The position numbers were made by a program, and so were the translations under genes. The notes beneath the pieces are model-generated. The model saw nothing but the letters and a program-made list of their open reading frames with translations. It ran no database searches and was not told the DNA's origin. A stretch of DNA of 37,388 nucleotides from Deltaproteobacteria bacterium. GTDB taxonomy: Bacteria > Desulfobacterota_B > Binatia > UBA9968. Positions 26,047-35,045 of the stretch are shown piece after piece (positions within the stretch are counted from its first letter, which is position 1; the number at the start of each line of letters is the position of its first letter). The stretch is taken from positions 1 through 37,388 of the forward strand of contig VBKY01000104.1 of NCBI GenBank assembly GCA_005879255.1, read 5' to 3'.

Positions 26047-26289
26047 ATGAAGTATGTATATCTTCTCGAAAGCCTATCAGTCCCCGCCCAACGTTATGTA
26101 GGCATCACCGCCAATCTTAATGAGCGCCTCCAGGCGCACAACGCTGGCGCTTCTTCATACACGTCAAAATACCGTCCCTGGAAAGTTGTTACGTATCTCT
26201 GTTTTCAAGACGACCGGCGCGCTGCCGAGTTTGAACGATATCTCAAGACAGGGTCCGGACAGGCCTTCGCGAATAAGCGTCTTTGGTAA
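26047..26289 (+). CDS. GIY-YIG nuclease family protein
   Basis: This 80-residue single-domain protein is of the UvrC/YhbQ-like GIY-YIG fold. Paired strands YVYLLE (3-8) and YVGIT (17-21) stand for the GIY and YIG elements, Arg27 lies in LNERLQAHN, and the metal-binding Glu61 or Glu63 lies in AEFERYLKTGSG. The ending FANKRLW is typical. Stand-alone members are widespread, with no settled role (structure-specific nuclease activity has been suggested). The gene sits just after tRNA-Ala and a palindrome cluster, a location compatible with acquisition. No clear ribosome-binding site beyond GAGGGGG is seen. Confidence 0.88.
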   Translation: MKYVYLLESLSVPAQRYVGITANLNERLQAHNAGASSYTSKYRPWKVVTYLCFQDDRRAAEFERYLKTGSGQAFANKRLW

Positions 26290-26362
26290 GTTCCCGTTGC
26301 AGTAATCTTTTCAGGAACTGAGGGAAGCGGGTTACCATCCACAACGAGGGCGGGGATTTCAG

Positions 26363-27043
26363 TTACTGGACAAGCTCTGAATCTGCGATGCTGCTTGTCA
26401 GCGCGCTCTCGCGCTTGGAATAGGCGCGGTATTCATTGGCCAAGCGATGATGTGGATTTCGCGACGTTACGCGGAGAACCTGGCCGTCTAATTTGACGGC
26501 GACGCGCGCCTTACTGTTGGGATCTTCTAAGGTGAAATTGTCGGCGTCTTTGTCTAGGCCGGCGACTTTAAACCCGACCGATTCTGCTATACCGGCGACC
26601 GACTGCAACGGTTCTTTTGCCGGTTCTTTGACCAGGTACCAGTAGTCGTTCACAAAAGGCTCGTCAAAGAAGCGGGCGACCTCGATGCGTTTGACGACGC
26701 CCGCCTCGTTAAAAGTAAGGGTCACCAGGGCTCGAGTGTTGGTGGGCACGGTTCCGGCACCGACGGGTAGCACCCCTATACCAGGGCCATATCGACGCTC
26801 CGAAATCTCAAACTGTCTGTCGTCAAAATTATATGCCCAGCGCATGCGATCATTGCCGTGGTCGACTCCGAAGATGCTTTCAACTTCAGACTTGTTGCTT
26901 TGGCCGATCCTGAGCCGCGAGATTTTATCTTCCACGGAAACTTCGGAGATCAGCTCGGGAGAGGACGTGCAGGCGTAAAGTGACAATAGCAGCGCAATAA
27001 CGACTAGCTGAAGGCAAATTGGCCGTGTCGGTTGGGGCGTCAT
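26363..27043 (-). CDS. lipoprotein with SmpA/BamE-like N-terminal region
   Basis: This 226-residue protein has a lipobox LYAC (Cys25). After it comes a segment (about 35-120) with the pattern VEDKISRLRIGQSNKSEV, FGVDHG and LTLTFNEAGVVKRIEV. That is how SmpA/BamE-type domains read: a helix with a G-x-[ST]-x-x-[DE]-V turn, then strands ending in a NxxGxV hairpin. The C-terminal ~90 residues form a second, unrecognised beta-rich part. It is probably outer-membrane attached. The gene lies 48 bases downstream of the AAA+ ATPase gene on the same strand, so the two are likely cotranscribed. Confidence 0.75.
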   Translation of the reverse strand: MTPQPTRPICLQLVVIALLLSLYACTSSPELISEVSVEDKISRLRIGQSNKSEVESIFGVDHGNDRMRWAYNFDDRQFEISERRYGPGIGVLPVGAGTVPTNTRALVTLTFNEAGVVKRIEVARFFDEPFVNDYWYLVKEPAKEPLQSVAGIAESVGFKVAGLDKDADNFTLEDPNSKARVAVKLDGQVLRVTSRNPHHRLANEYRAYSKRESALTSSIADSELVQ

Positions 27044-27091
27044 GCTTGCCTCCTTCCGGCCGACTCTTCAAGTGAAGTCTCTAACATTTCG

Positions 27092-28375
27092 TTAATTTAC
27101 CGTCGGCGCTGCGCCAAAGTAATTCTTCCAGGCGAGATGAAGCAGCTCGTTCGAAAGAACCATCGGGCGATTTTCATACTTACAGAGATCGGCGCAGCGT
27201 TGGATCAGATCGCGTGGCTCGCAGCCGCGGAGCGGACGTTTGTCGGTGTCGTATAAGCGAAAAACGTATTCCAGACGCTGGGGATCGTAGTCGAAGCCGC
27301 TGGCTTGCACGAATTGCTGAAAGATCGCGGTGTACATCTCCCGGTCCGGTGGATTGACGTAGAGACGGTAACCCATGCGGCGCAGAAAAGCGTCATCGAC
27401 CAAATCGTTGGGATCGAGGTTAGTGGCGAAGATCAATAACTGCTCGAACGGTACCTCGATCTTTTTTCCGGTGTGTAGGGTAAGATAGTCGACGCGCCCT
27501 TCGAGCGGAACGATCCAGCGATTAAGTAGATCATGGGGATCGACCCGCTGGCGGCCGAAGTCGTCGATCACCAGCGTGCCGCCGTTCGATTTCATTTGAA
27601 ACGGCGCTTCATAGAATCTGACGGTGGAGCTGTAGATCAGATCCATGGTTTCAATGGTCATTTCGCCGCCGACGATCACGATGGGCCGCTTGATTCGTAT
27701 CCAGCGCTCGTCATAGCGGTCGATATCTTTTACGGGAACGGCGTGGTGGTTGTGCAGATCGAATACTTTGATTACTTGCCCATCGACTTCGATGGCGTAG
27801 GGAATCCAAATCTCGCCATGTTGAGCGGTGTGCAATGCCGTGGCGATGGTGGTCTTACCGTTGCCGGATGGGCCGGTCATGAAGAGGCTCCGCCTCGAGT
27901 TGGCGACGAGCCCTAGTGTCTGCACTGTAGCCTCAGGCAAAACCAGTCCAGACATGGCGCCGCGCACCGATTCGGGTTCGATGGGATCCCGAGCCGCGCT
28001 TTGACGGATGACCATTTCGCTATAGTCTTGTAAGGAGACCGGCGCCGGGCCGATGTAGCCGTTCATGTCCAACAATTGCTGGGCGCGCTGCCAGCCGCGA
28101 TCGAGGAGGCCGTACCGACTGTTCCCGTAACTGATAGTTCCACGGATTTCGACAAATTTTTCCCGATACAGGTGCTGCAGCAGATCTTCCGTCACGGGCA
28201 TCGACAACTTAAGTTTGTCGGCCGCCCTTTCAGTGGTGCAATTCGCATCTGCATACACCGTTTTTAGCGCTAAGTCCGCAAGGAAGCCAAAATCGAGCCG
28301 AGTGTTGTCGGCTTTGAGCGGCATAGGCGGGACTAATATTCGATTCGATGAATTGCTTGGTTCCGGCTTGCTCAT
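27092..28375 (-). CDS. winged-helix AAA+ ATPase
   Basis: This is a 427-residue protein. Residues about 25-100 look like a winged-helix domain (AADKLKLSMPVTEDLLQHLYREKFVEIRG). The AAA+ core has Walker A GPSGNGKTT at 168-176, Walker B TLVIDDFG near 270, a sensor-1 Asn in FATNLDPNDLVDDAFLRRMGYRL, and a C-terminal helical lid with RGCEPRDLIQRC. The start at 28375 has GGAGGG (minus strand, 28381-28387) in good position; an upstream ATG at 28441 would add 22 residues with no such support. I recognise no named gene; similar proteins are annotated only as AAA ATPases. The partner lipoprotein downstream hints at an envelope-linked role. Confidence 0.85.
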   Translation of the reverse strand: MSKPEPSNSSNRILVPPMPLKADNTRLDFGFLADLALKTVYADANCTTERAADKLKLSMPVTEDLLQHLYREKFVEIRGTISYGNSRYGLLDRGWQRAQQLLDMNGYIGPAPVSLQDYSEMVIRQSAARDPIEPESVRGAMSGLVLPEATVQTLGLVANSRRSLFMTGPSGNGKTTIATALHTAQHGEIWIPYAIEVDGQVIKVFDLHNHHAVPVKDIDRYDERWIRIKRPIVIVGGEMTIETMDLIYSSTVRFYEAPFQMKSNGGTLVIDDFGRQRVDPHDLLNRWIVPLEGRVDYLTLHTGKKIEVPFEQLLIFATNLDPNDLVDDAFLRRMGYRLYVNPPDREMYTAIFQQFVQASGFDYDPQRLEYVFRLYDTDKRPLRGCEPRDLIQRCADLCKYENRPMVLSNELLHLAWKNYFGAAPTVN

Positions 28376-28555
28376 AATTCGCCCTCCGATTCTCCGGCAG
28401 TATTTCCTGATCGGAAATCCTGCAAATGTGCTGGCGGTCAATGACCATCCGATTTTCCCCGTATTTTAAGAGTTAATAAGCTATTTGGCAATCTAAGCGG
28501 ATGAGTTTTCCACGCCTGGCGTTTTTAGCCTGCAACGGCCTCTATCTTGGGCTAT

Positions 28556-28579
28556 CGTAAGCGCTCGCGTAAGCGCCCG
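28556..28579 (+). repeat. two-copy 12-base tandem repeat upstream of rpmE
   Basis: CGTAAGCGCTCG is followed immediately by CGTAAGCGCCCG, 13 bases before the -35 box of the rpmE promoter. The position suits an activator or repressor site, but it may be chance. Confidence 0.35.
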
Positions 28580-28591
28580 GTCGCGCGCCAA

Positions 28592-28620
28592 TTGAAGCAC
28601 GATGGTGCTTGTGCTATAAA
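28592..28620 (+). promoter_or_regulatory. sigma-70 promoter for rpmE
   Basis: TTGAAG (28592-28597) and TATAAA (28615-28620) are separated by exactly 17 bases. Transcription would begin near 28627, with GAGAGGA (28632-28638) just before the ATG at 28643. Confidence 0.65.
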
Positions 28621-28642
28621 AAGTACCTATTGAGAGGATCTT

Positions 28643-28846
28643 ATGAAGCCAGGAATCCATCCGGAGTATAAATTGGCCAAGATTGTTTGCGCCTGTGGAC
28701 AAGTCGTCGAATCGCGCTCCACAGTCGGGAACATTCACGTGGAAATTTGCTCCAACTGCCATCCCTTCTTCACCGGCAAGCAGAAATTCGTCGACTCGGC
28801 TGGTCGTGTAGAAAAGTTTAGAAGGAAATACGGACTGAAAAACTGA
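28643..28846 (+). CDS. rpmE: 50S ribosomal protein L31, zinc-binding form
   Basis: This 67-residue ribosomal protein has the opening MKPGIHPEY and zinc ligands C16-x-C18 and C36-x2-C39, which mark the zinc-binding type A L31 rather than the zinc-free paralogue. The ending [11 protein letters not shown] is typical. It has its own promoter and is followed by a strong terminator. The genes after the terminator (prfA, prmC, murA) are its usual neighbours in many Gram-negative genomes. Confidence 0.97.
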   Translation: MKPGIHPEYKLAKIVCACGQVVESRSTVGNIHVEICSNCHPFFTGKQKFVDSAGRVEKFRRKYGLKN

Positions 28847-28899
28847 GTTCGGCGGAGGACCGGGGCTGAATGTGATTTACTAGGCTATTGCAGGAAGGG

Positions 28900-28940
28900 A
28901 AAGGGCAAAGGGTAGCGATGATCCCTTTGCCCTTTTTTTA
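28900..28940 (+). terminator. rho-independent terminator after rpmE
   Basis: A 13-bp perfect stem AAAGGGCAAAGGG/CCCTTTGCCCTTT with a ten-base loop is followed by a T run. It ends about 35 bases before prfA, so prfA needs read-through or a separate promoter. Confidence 0.92.
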
Positions 28941-28973
28941 TTTTACGCGATTGGTCTGGATCGTGAGCTCAGC

Positions 28974-30080
28974 ATGCTTGATAAACTAGCCGAAGTCGAA
29001 AAGCGTTATATGGATCTGGAAAGAATGATGTCCGATCCCCAGCTGCTCGGTCATCAGCGGGAATATTCCAAGCTCGCCAAGGAGCGCGCCGAACTGGAGG
29101 AGATTGTCACTTGCTATCGTGAGTGGCGCAAGGTCGAGCGAGAAATCCACGACAATCGGCAACTCCTGGAAGAAGCGGACGAGGCGATCCGGGAGCTCGC
29201 CAAAGAAGAACTTGCAGCGTTGCGCGAGCGCAAAGAGGCGCTAGAAAACCGGCTCAAAACTTTAATCCTGCCGAAAGATCCCAACGACGCAAAGAACGTC
29301 ATCGTCGAAATCCGCGCCGGAACGGGCGGCGATGAGGCGGCGTTATTCGCCGCAGAACTTTTTCGCATGTACTCGCGCTACGCCGAGTCGCGTCGCTGGC
29401 GGGTCGAAATGATGAGCTCCAGCCCGACCGGCCTTGGGGGCTACAAAGAAATCATCATGAGCATCGAGGGGCAGGGCGCCTACAGCCGGCTCAAATTCGA
29501 AGGCGGCGTGCACCGCGTCCAGCGGGTGCCAGTGACCGAAGGGTCTGGTCGGATTCACACGTCGGCGGTGACGGTGGCAGTGTTAGCCGAAGCCGACGAA
29601 GTCGAAATCGCCATCGATCCGAAAGAAATTCGCGTCGATGTGTTTCGTTCATCCGGGCCGGGCGGTCAGAGCGTCAATACGACCGACTCCGCAGTGCGTA
29701 TCACGCATATCCCGACGGGTATCGTCATCTCGTGCCAAGATGAAAAATCGCAGCATAAAAACCGCGCCAAGGGCATGAAGATTCTCCGCGCCCGATTACT
29801 CGAAAAGAAACAAGAAGAGCAGCGCTCCGAAATCGCCGCAACCCGCAAGTCGATGGTGGGCAGCGGCGATCGCAGCGAGCGCATCCGCACCTACAATTTT
29901 CCTCAGGGGCGGCTGACGGATCACCGGATCAATCTCACGATCTATCAGTTGGACAGAGTGATGGAAGGGCAAATTGACGACATCGTCGATGCGCTGATCA
30001 CACACTACCAGGCTGAGGTGTTAAAAGCGACGGGAAAGCCGCAAGAGCAAGATGGAAAGTCAGACCCCGATAACAACTAG
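28974..30080 (+). CDS. prfA: peptide chain release factor 1
   Basis: RF1 ends translation at UAA and UAG. The 368-residue protein has the stop-codon reading tripeptide Pro-x-Thr at 186-188 (PVT), which separates RF1 from RF2, and the GGQ motif at 230-232 in [17 protein letters not shown] that triggers peptide release. [23 protein letters not shown] near the C-terminus is invariant in the family. Its last 29 bases overlap prmC, whose product methylates the GGQ glutamine. Confidence 0.97.
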   Translation: MLDKLAEVEKRYMDLERMMSDPQLLGHQREYSKLAKERAELEEIVTCYREWRKVEREIHDNRQLLEEADEAIRELAKEELAALRERKEALENRLKTLILPKDPNDAKNVIVEIRAGTGGDEAALFAAELFRMYSRYAESRRWRVEMMSSSPTGLGGYKEIIMSIEGQGAYSRLKFEGGVHRVQRVPVTEGSGRIHTSAVTVAVLAEADEVEIAIDPKEIRVDVFRSSGPGGQSVNTTDSAVRITHIPTGIVISCQDEKSQHKNRAKGMKILRARLLEKKQEEQRSEIAATRKSMVGSGDRSERIRTYNFPQGRLTDHRINLTIYQLDRVMEGQIDDIVDALITHYQAEVLKATGKPQEQDGKSDPDNN

Positions 30081-30978
30081 CCCTGCCACCGTATCGATAC
30101 AGGCGGTAGTCCGTGAGAATGTCCATTGTCTGATCGAAGCGGGCATAGAGACAGCGCGTCTCGATGCTGAAATCCTTCTGAGCCATGTCTTGAAGCTGAC
30201 GAAGGAGCAATTTGTTCTTTTTTCGGACATGCCAGTGCGCCCTGAGCAAATGCGGCACTGCGAGGAGCTCTTGCTTCGGCGCATTCGGCGCGAACCGGTG
30301 GCCCATATCACGGGGCGACAAGAGTTTTGGTCACTCGATTTTCGCGTCACCCCCGACGTGTTGATCCCGCGAACGGAAACGGAACGGTTGGTGGAGATTA
30401 CTCTTGGGGTCGCGCGAGAATTTCCAGAGAATAAAGCATTGAAGATTCTCGATGTCGGCACAGGGAGCGGCGCCATCGCAGTAAGCCTCGCGAGAGAACT
30501 ACCGTCATCGATGATTTGGGCGACCGATGTATCCATTGAGGCTTTGGAAATCGCCCGTAGCAATGCAGCGCGTTACAGCGCGTCCGAACGAGTTCGTTTA
30601 TTGCACGGCGATCTTTTCGAACCCATCGGCGAAATTGCCGGACGATTCGACTTGATCGTTTCAAATCCACCCTATATTCGCTCAGCGGAGATAGTTGCTT
30701 TAGAACCGGAAGTGAGCCTCTGGGAACCGCGTGGCGCGTTGGACGGCGGCGTCGACGGGCTCGACTTCTACCGGCGGATCGCGCGCGAGGCTAGTGATCA
30801 CTTGGCGCCGAATGGCACCGTCGCCGTAGAAATCGGCGCCGATATGGGAAAAGAAGTGGCACGATTATTCGCCGGAGGCGGTTGCTACACTGGTGTGACC
30901 GTCTTTCAAGACTACGCCGGCCGAGATCGTGTGGTTATGGCGAAGCTGGCCGGCAAAAAAGCGAAATCAATCTTTTAA
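30052..30978 (+). CDS. prmC: release factor glutamine methyltransferase
   Basis: PrmC (HemK) methylates the Gln of the GGQ motif in RF1 and RF2 using S-adenosylmethionine. The 308-residue protein has an N-terminal helical domain, motif I DVGTGSG at 134-140 and the catalytic NPPY at 205-208, followed by the [21 protein letters not shown] block typical of PrmC. It starts within prfA, 29 bases before that stop, in another frame. The murA gene follows by 14 bases. Confidence 0.96.
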   Translation: MESQTPITTSPATVSIQAVVRENVHCLIEAGIETARLDAEILLSHVLKLTKEQFVLFSDMPVRPEQMRHCEELLLRRIRREPVAHITGRQEFWSLDFRVTPDVLIPRTETERLVEITLGVAREFPENKALKILDVGTGSGAIAVSLARELPSSMIWATDVSIEALEIARSNAARYSASERVRLLHGDLFEPIGEIAGRFDLIVSNPPYIRSAEIVALEPEVSLWEPRGALDGGVDGLDFYRRIAREASDHLAPNGTVAVEIGADMGKEVARLFAGGGCYTGVTVFQDYAGRDRVVMAKLAGKKAKSIF

Positions 30979-30992
30979 GGACGCAAAAGCGA

Positions 30993-32261
30993 GTGGACAA
31001 GATCATTTTACAAGGCGGTAAGAGCCTCGCCGGGGAAGTCAGCGTCAGCGGCTCGAAGAATGCGGCGTTGCCGGTACTGATCTCTTCCCTGCTTACCAGC
31101 GAGCCTTGCACGTATCAGGGCGTGCCTCATCTAGCTGATATTCGCACCACACTCAAACTGCTTTCTGGATTGGGCGATAAGTACGACAATCAAAGCTGGC
31201 TAAAGGGCGCCGACGATTTGACGCTGCAAGCAAACCGGATCGATAAATTCGAAGCCGCTTATGACCTGGTGAAAACGATGCGGGCGTCTTTCTTGGTGCT
31301 TGGGCCGTTGCTGGCTCGCTTCGGCCGAGCGCGAGTTTCAACGCCGGGTGGCTGTGCCATCGGGGCCCGTCCCATCAACCTCCATCTGAAAGGCCTGGAA
31401 GCATTGGGCGCGACGATCGAGCAATCGCACGGCTATGTGGAAGCAAACGCATCGCGCTTGCGCGGCGCAAAAATCTATCTGGATCTTCCGTCGGTCGGCG
31501 CCACCGAAAATTTGATGATGGCGGCGACTTTGGCCGAGGGCACGACGATCATCGAGAATGCCGCCAAGGAACCCGAGATCGATGATCTCGCCAGCGTATT
31601 AAACGAAATGGGCGCGAGGGTTCAAGGTAGCGGCACCGACATTATTCAAATCGAAGGTGTTGATGCTTTGCATGGAACAACCCATCGGATCATTCCTGAC
31701 CGCATCGAAGCCGGCAGTTTCGTCATTGCCGCGGCGATCACCGGCGGCGACGTGCTGGTCAGAGGTGCGCGCGCTGATCATCTCGAGGCTTTTCTGATCA
31801 AGCTCAAGGAAGCCGGCGTCGTCTACACGGCCGATGAAGTCGGGATCAAAGTTGAGCGCAACGAGAATATCAAAAGCGTCGATGTCACGACTTTGCCCTA
31901 TCCCGGATTTCCCACCGACTTGCAGGCGCAGATGATGGCGCTGATGGCGGTCGCCGACGGCATCAGCATCATCACCGAAACGATATTCGAGAATCGTTTT
32001 ATGCACGCGCAGGAATTGGACCGCATGGGTGCGCGGATTCAACTGGAGGGAAATCGCGCAGTGGTACGGGGCGTGCACGAGCTCTCCGGCGCGCCGGTGA
32101 TGGCGAGCGACCTGCGCGCGAGCGTAGCGCTGCTCCTCGCCGGTTTGGTGGCCAACGGCACGACGGAAGTTTCGCGGGTGTATCATCTGGACCGGGGCTA
32201 TGAACAGATTGAGAAGAAGCTTTCGCGATTGGGCGCGCACATCGAGCGCGTGAAGGGCTAA
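30993..32261 (+). CDS. murA: UDP-N-acetylglucosamine 1-carboxyvinyltransferase
   Basis: MurA transfers enolpyruvate to UDP-GlcNAc in the first committed step of peptidoglycan synthesis and is the fosfomycin target. From GTG 30993 the protein is 422 residues. Lys22-Asn23 lie in SGSKNAALP, and the active-site Cys121 in TPGGCAIG keeps the fosfomycin-reactive cysteine. Arg and Asp motifs near the C-terminus ([15 protein letters not shown]) are present. An earlier in-frame start at 30882 lies inside prmC and would add unrelated residues, so GTG 30993 is chosen. Confidence 0.96.
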   Translation: MDKIILQGGKSLAGEVSVSGSKNAALPVLISSLLTSEPCTYQGVPHLADIRTTLKLLSGLGDKYDNQSWLKGADDLTLQANRIDKFEAAYDLVKTMRASFLVLGPLLARFGRARVSTPGGCAIGARPINLHLKGLEALGATIEQSHGYVEANASRLRGAKIYLDLPSVGATENLMMAATLAEGTTIIENAAKEPEIDDLASVLNEMGARVQGSGTDIIQIEGVDALHGTTHRIIPDRIEAGSFVIAAAITGGDVLVRGARADHLEAFLIKLKEAGVVYTADEVGIKVERNENIKSVDVTTLPYPGFPTDLQAQMMALMAVADGISIITETIFENRFMHAQELDRMGARIQLEGNRAVVRGVHELSGAPVMASDLRASVALLLAGLVANGTTEVSRVYHLDRGYEQIEKKLSRLGAHIERVKG

Positions 32262-32450
32262 TATTCGTAACAAATCCGAAATCCGAATATCGAAATCCGA
32301 AACAAACTCGGCGACAAATAAATCTCAAATCGGGAAAATCCAAAACACCGAATCCGAAAGGAAGCTTGTTTGGAATTTTACATATTTTGGTCATTTGAAA
32401 TTGTTTCGAATTTCGGATTTCGTGCTTCGAATTTGTTTCACTGGTTGCTT
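32262..32450 (+). repeat. AT-rich inverted/direct repeat element between murA and hisD
   Basis: The core unit is a 12-base arm CGAAATCCGAAA (32291-32302), with its exact reverse complement TTTCGGATTTCG at 32411-32422. Further partial copies of AATCCGAA occur at 32272-32287 and in the CGAATCCGAAAGG stretch. The whole element could fold into a long imperfect hairpin. It is much richer in AT than its neighbours. I recall similar repeats in spacers of deltaproteobacterial metagenome genomes, but did not search for them. Confidence 0.65.
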
Positions 32451-32492
32451 GGCGCGAGAGCATTTTTTGTCAGTACGGTCGGGTAGGTGGCA

Positions 32493-33626
32493 ATGAGGAT
32501 CAGATTGGTCAAAACAACGGAGGCTGGATTCAAGCCGCTGCTCAAGAAAATACTCGACCGGCGCGGTACCCGCGCGGGTGGGATCGAGCGGCGCGTTTCT
32601 GAAATCGTTACTGCCGTAGAGCGGCGTGGCGATCGGGCGCTATTGCGTTACACGCGGCTCTTCGACCGTGTGCGGCTGTCACCTTCGACGATGGAAGTAA
32701 AACCAGCAGAGATCAGGCGCGCGCTCGAGAAAGTCGCGCCGCGAGACTTGGCGGTTTTAAAACTTGCCGCTAAACGAATCGCGGCGTTTCATCGCCGCCA
32801 GCTGCAGAAAAGCTGGCAGTATCGCGACCCGCTCGGCATGTTGCTCGGTCAGCGGATCACGCCCCTGGAACGGATCGGTGTGTATGTGCCCGGCGGCAAG
32901 GCTTCCTATCCTTCCACGGTTCTGATGAATGCGATTCCGGCCAAAATTGCCGGCGTCAAAGAAATTATCATGACCTCACCCATAGGCAATGACGGCGCAA
33001 TTATTATCGCCGCCGCGCAGGTCGCCGGGGTTGACCGCATTTTCCGTGTCGGCGGCGCCCAAGCCGTGGCCGCCATGGCATTCGGCACCAAAACGATTCC
33101 GAAAGTCGACAAAATCGTTGGTCCGGGAAATATATTCGTCGCCACCGCCAAGCGAATGGTTTTCGGCGAGGTCGATATTGACTCGATTGCCGGGCCGAGC
33201 GAGATTTTGCTGCTGGCGGATGATTCGGCGGAACCCGTTCATGTTGCGGCTGACATGCTTTCGCAGGCCGAACATGATGAATTGGCCGCCGCATTGTGCT
33301 TGACCACTTCGGTGGCGACGGCGCTCAAGGTTCAACGTGCAGTCGACACTCTGCTTCGAAATACGAAACGGCAGGCGATCACGCTCAAAGCACTGGCAAA
33401 GTACGGCGCAATCATATCGTCAAACAGCCGCAAAAACTGGCAAAGCAGATCCACAACGCCGGCGCGATGTTTCTCGGGCCTTACTCGGCGCCGCCGCTGG
33501 GGGATTATTTGGCGGGACCCAATCATGTGCTCCCCACCGGCGGGAGCGCGCGGTTTTTTTCGCCGCTCGGCACCTATGATTTTCTCAAGCGTACTTCGAT
33601 CATCCACGCCGAGAAACGCGCTTTAA
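32493..33626 (+). CDS. hisD: histidinol dehydrogenase, frameshifted (N-terminal ~308 residues intact)
   Basis: HisD oxidises histidinol to histidine in two NAD-dependent steps. Up to about residue 308 the sequence is normal: [53 protein letters not shown], and the zinc ligands Gln and His in SQAEHDE. After AKYGAII (base ~33416) the frame is lost and the remaining ~70 residues to the stop at 33626 are unrelated. The correct C-terminus lies in another frame (next entry). The segment between, which in intact HisD includes the catalytic Glu-His of APEHL, is missing altogether. The ATG at 32493 is preferred over the GTG at 32487. As written the product would be inactive. Confidence 0.85.
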   Translation: MRIRLVKTTEAGFKPLLKKILDRRGTRAGGIERRVSEIVTAVERRGDRALLRYTRLFDRVRLSPSTMEVKPAEIRRALEKVAPRDLAVLKLAAKRIAAFHRRQLQKSWQYRDPLGMLLGQRITPLERIGVYVPGGKASYPSTVLMNAIPAKIAGVKEIIMTSPIGNDGAIIIAAAQVAGVDRIFRVGGAQAVAAMAFGTKTIPKVDKIVGPGNIFVATAKRMVFGEVDIDSIAGPSEILLLADDSAEPVHVAADMLSQAEHDELAAALCLTTSVATALKVQRAVDTLLRNTKRQAITLKALAKYGAIISSNSRKNWQSRSTTPARCFSGLTRRRRWGIIWRDPIMCSPPAGARGFFRRSAPMIFSSVLRSSTPRNAL

Positions 33627-33712
33627 AAGCGTTGGCGCCGAAAATTACGCATTTGGCGCGACTCGAAGGGCTCGACGATCATGCACGCTCGGTAGAAGCC
33701 CGCTTTCGCTAG
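33416..33712 (+). pseudogene. hisD: hisD C-terminal fragment in shifted frame
   Basis: In the +2 frame relative to the main ORF the sequence reads [55 protein letters not shown] and GLDDHARSVEARFR. These are the normal HisD C-terminus with the zinc ligands Asp (GDY) and His (DDHA). Together with the N-terminal part this gives about 406 residues, some 25 fewer than intact HisD. It cannot be made as part of the same protein unless the frame is corrected. Its stop at 33712 precedes hisB by 12 bases. Confidence 0.8.
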
Positions 33713-33724
33713 GAAGGAGCAACC

Positions 33725-34312
33725 ATGGGACGGATGGCAAAAGTCAGCCGCAAAACAAAAGAAACCGATATTACGGTTAAGTTAGATATCGACGGCAGCG
33801 GTCAAGCGCGAATTCAAACCGGGATGCCGTTCTTAAATCACATGCTGGATAGCTTCAGCCGTCATGGTTTTTTTAACATCGATGTCGACGCGAAAGGCGA
33901 CCTTGAAGTCGACTATCATCACACAGTCGAAGACGTCGGCCTGGCGTTGGGTCAAGCTTTCAAGGACGCCCTCGGCGACAAGCACGGCATCCGCCGCTTT
34001 GGCGAGGCGAGTTGCCCGCTCGACGAAGCCCTGGCTGAAGTTGTCGTCGATCTCAGCGGCCGGCCTTATCTCTTTTACAACGTCAAGATCCGCCCGGGGC
34101 GTGTCGGTGACTTCGACACCGACTTACCGCACGAGTTCTTTGGAGGATTCGTCAATCAGCTGGGCATGAACTTACACATCGACGTCGTGCGCGGTGAAAA
34201 TCCGCATCATATCATTGAAGCGTGTTTCAAGGCTTTTGCCCGCGCCATGGACATGGCGACGCAACTCGATCCACGGCTTCAAGGGGTGCTGTCCACGAAA
34301 GGCAGCTTATAG
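33725..34312 (+). CDS. hisB: imidazoleglycerol-phosphate dehydratase
   Basis: HisB is the Mn-dependent dehydratase of histidine synthesis. This is the 195-residue monofunctional form, without the phosphatase domain of the E. coli fusion. Metal-binding histidines lie in [21 protein letters not shown] (His65-His66) and [18 protein letters not shown] is well placed before the ATG. It follows hisD by 12 bases in the his cluster. Confidence 0.96.
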   Translation: MGRMAKVSRKTKETDITVKLDIDGSGQARIQTGMPFLNHMLDSFSRHGFFNIDVDAKGDLEVDYHHTVEDVGLALGQAFKDALGDKHGIRRFGEASCPLDEALAEVVVDLSGRPYLFYNVKIRPGRVGDFDTDLPHEFFGGFVNQLGMNLHIDVVRGENPHHIIEACFKAFARAMDMATQLDPRLQGVLSTKGSL

Positions 34313-34399
34313 TTCTTGAACATTGAACCTTACACTTTGAACCTTCGAGCTCCAGCCGGTTTCGAATGGTTCAGGGGTTCAACGTTTAAAGTTCAAGAA
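34313..34399 (+). repeat. imperfect inverted repeat between hisB and hisH
   Basis: The outer arms TTCTTGAA (34313-34322 region) and TTCAAGAA (34392-34399) are perfect complements. The unit TTGAACC recurs inward on both sides in opposite orientation. The 87-base element begins right after the hisB stop and ends 24 bases before the hisH ATG. It could form a long hairpin in the mRNA, and it resembles short repeats dispersed in spacers of related genomes. Confidence 0.6.
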
Positions 34400-34423
34400 A
34401 TGCAAAGCTAGAAAAAGATTTTC

Positions 34424-35041
34424 ATGATTGCGATCATCGACTACGGCATGGGCAATTTGCGCAGCGTGCAGAAAGGGCTGGAACACGTCGGCTTCAAGGC
34501 CGTGGTGACCCGCGACGTGAGCGAGATCGATGCGGCTCGCGGTGTCGTCCTGCCGGGAGTCGGCGCATTTAGCGCCTGTATGGAAAACCTCGGCAAGTTC
34601 GGCCTCATCGAGCCGATTCAAAAAATCGTGCGGCGAAAAAAACCGTTCTTAGGGATCTGTCTCGGTTTACAGCTGCTGTTTTCAGAAAGCGAAGAGTTCG
34701 GCAAACAAAAAGGCCTGGATCTGTTTGCCGGAAAAGTCGTCGGGTTTCACGCCGAGGAAAATCTCAAAGTGCCGCACATGGGCTGGAACCGGATCGAAAA
34801 AAAAAAGGAGTCGCCTTTCCTGGAAGGGATTGTCAGCGGCGATTACGTTTACTTTGTGCACTCGTTTTACGTCGTCCCGGACGAGAGCTCGATTGTTGCG
34901 ACAAAAACGGATTACGGTAATTCATTCGTCTCCAGTATTGCTACGGACCGGCTCTTCGCCTGTCAATTTCATCCGGAAAAGAGTCAGGAACTGGGCCTCC
35001 GGATTCTCGCCAACTTTGGACGCTTCGTCGCATCAAACTAA
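34424..35041 (+). CDS. hisH: imidazole glycerol phosphate synthase subunit HisH
   Basis: HisH is the glutaminase subunit that feeds ammonia to HisF. The 205-residue class I glutamine amidotransferase has the nucleophile Cys79 in GICLGLQ and the His183/Glu185 pair in FHPEKS, plus the family signatures IIDYGMGNLRSV and VPHMGWNR. Its partner hisF is not found after hisA in this window, so it must be elsewhere. The hisA gene begins four bases after the stop. Confidence 0.96.
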   Translation: MIAIIDYGMGNLRSVQKGLEHVGFKAVVTRDVSEIDAARGVVLPGVGAFSACMENLGKFGLIEPIQKIVRRKKPFLGICLGLQLLFSESEEFGKQKGLDLFAGKVVGFHAEENLKVPHMGWNRIEKKKESPFLEGIVSGDYVYFVHSFYVVPDESSIVATKTDYGNSFVSSIATDRLFACQFHPEKSQELGLRILANFGRFVASN

Positions 35042-35045
35042 GTCT

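Noticed and set aside
31999..32463. Minus-strand ORF across the end of murA and the repeat element
   Set aside because: Its N-terminal part is a translation of the AT-rich repeat and the rest is antisense to murA; no domain is visible.
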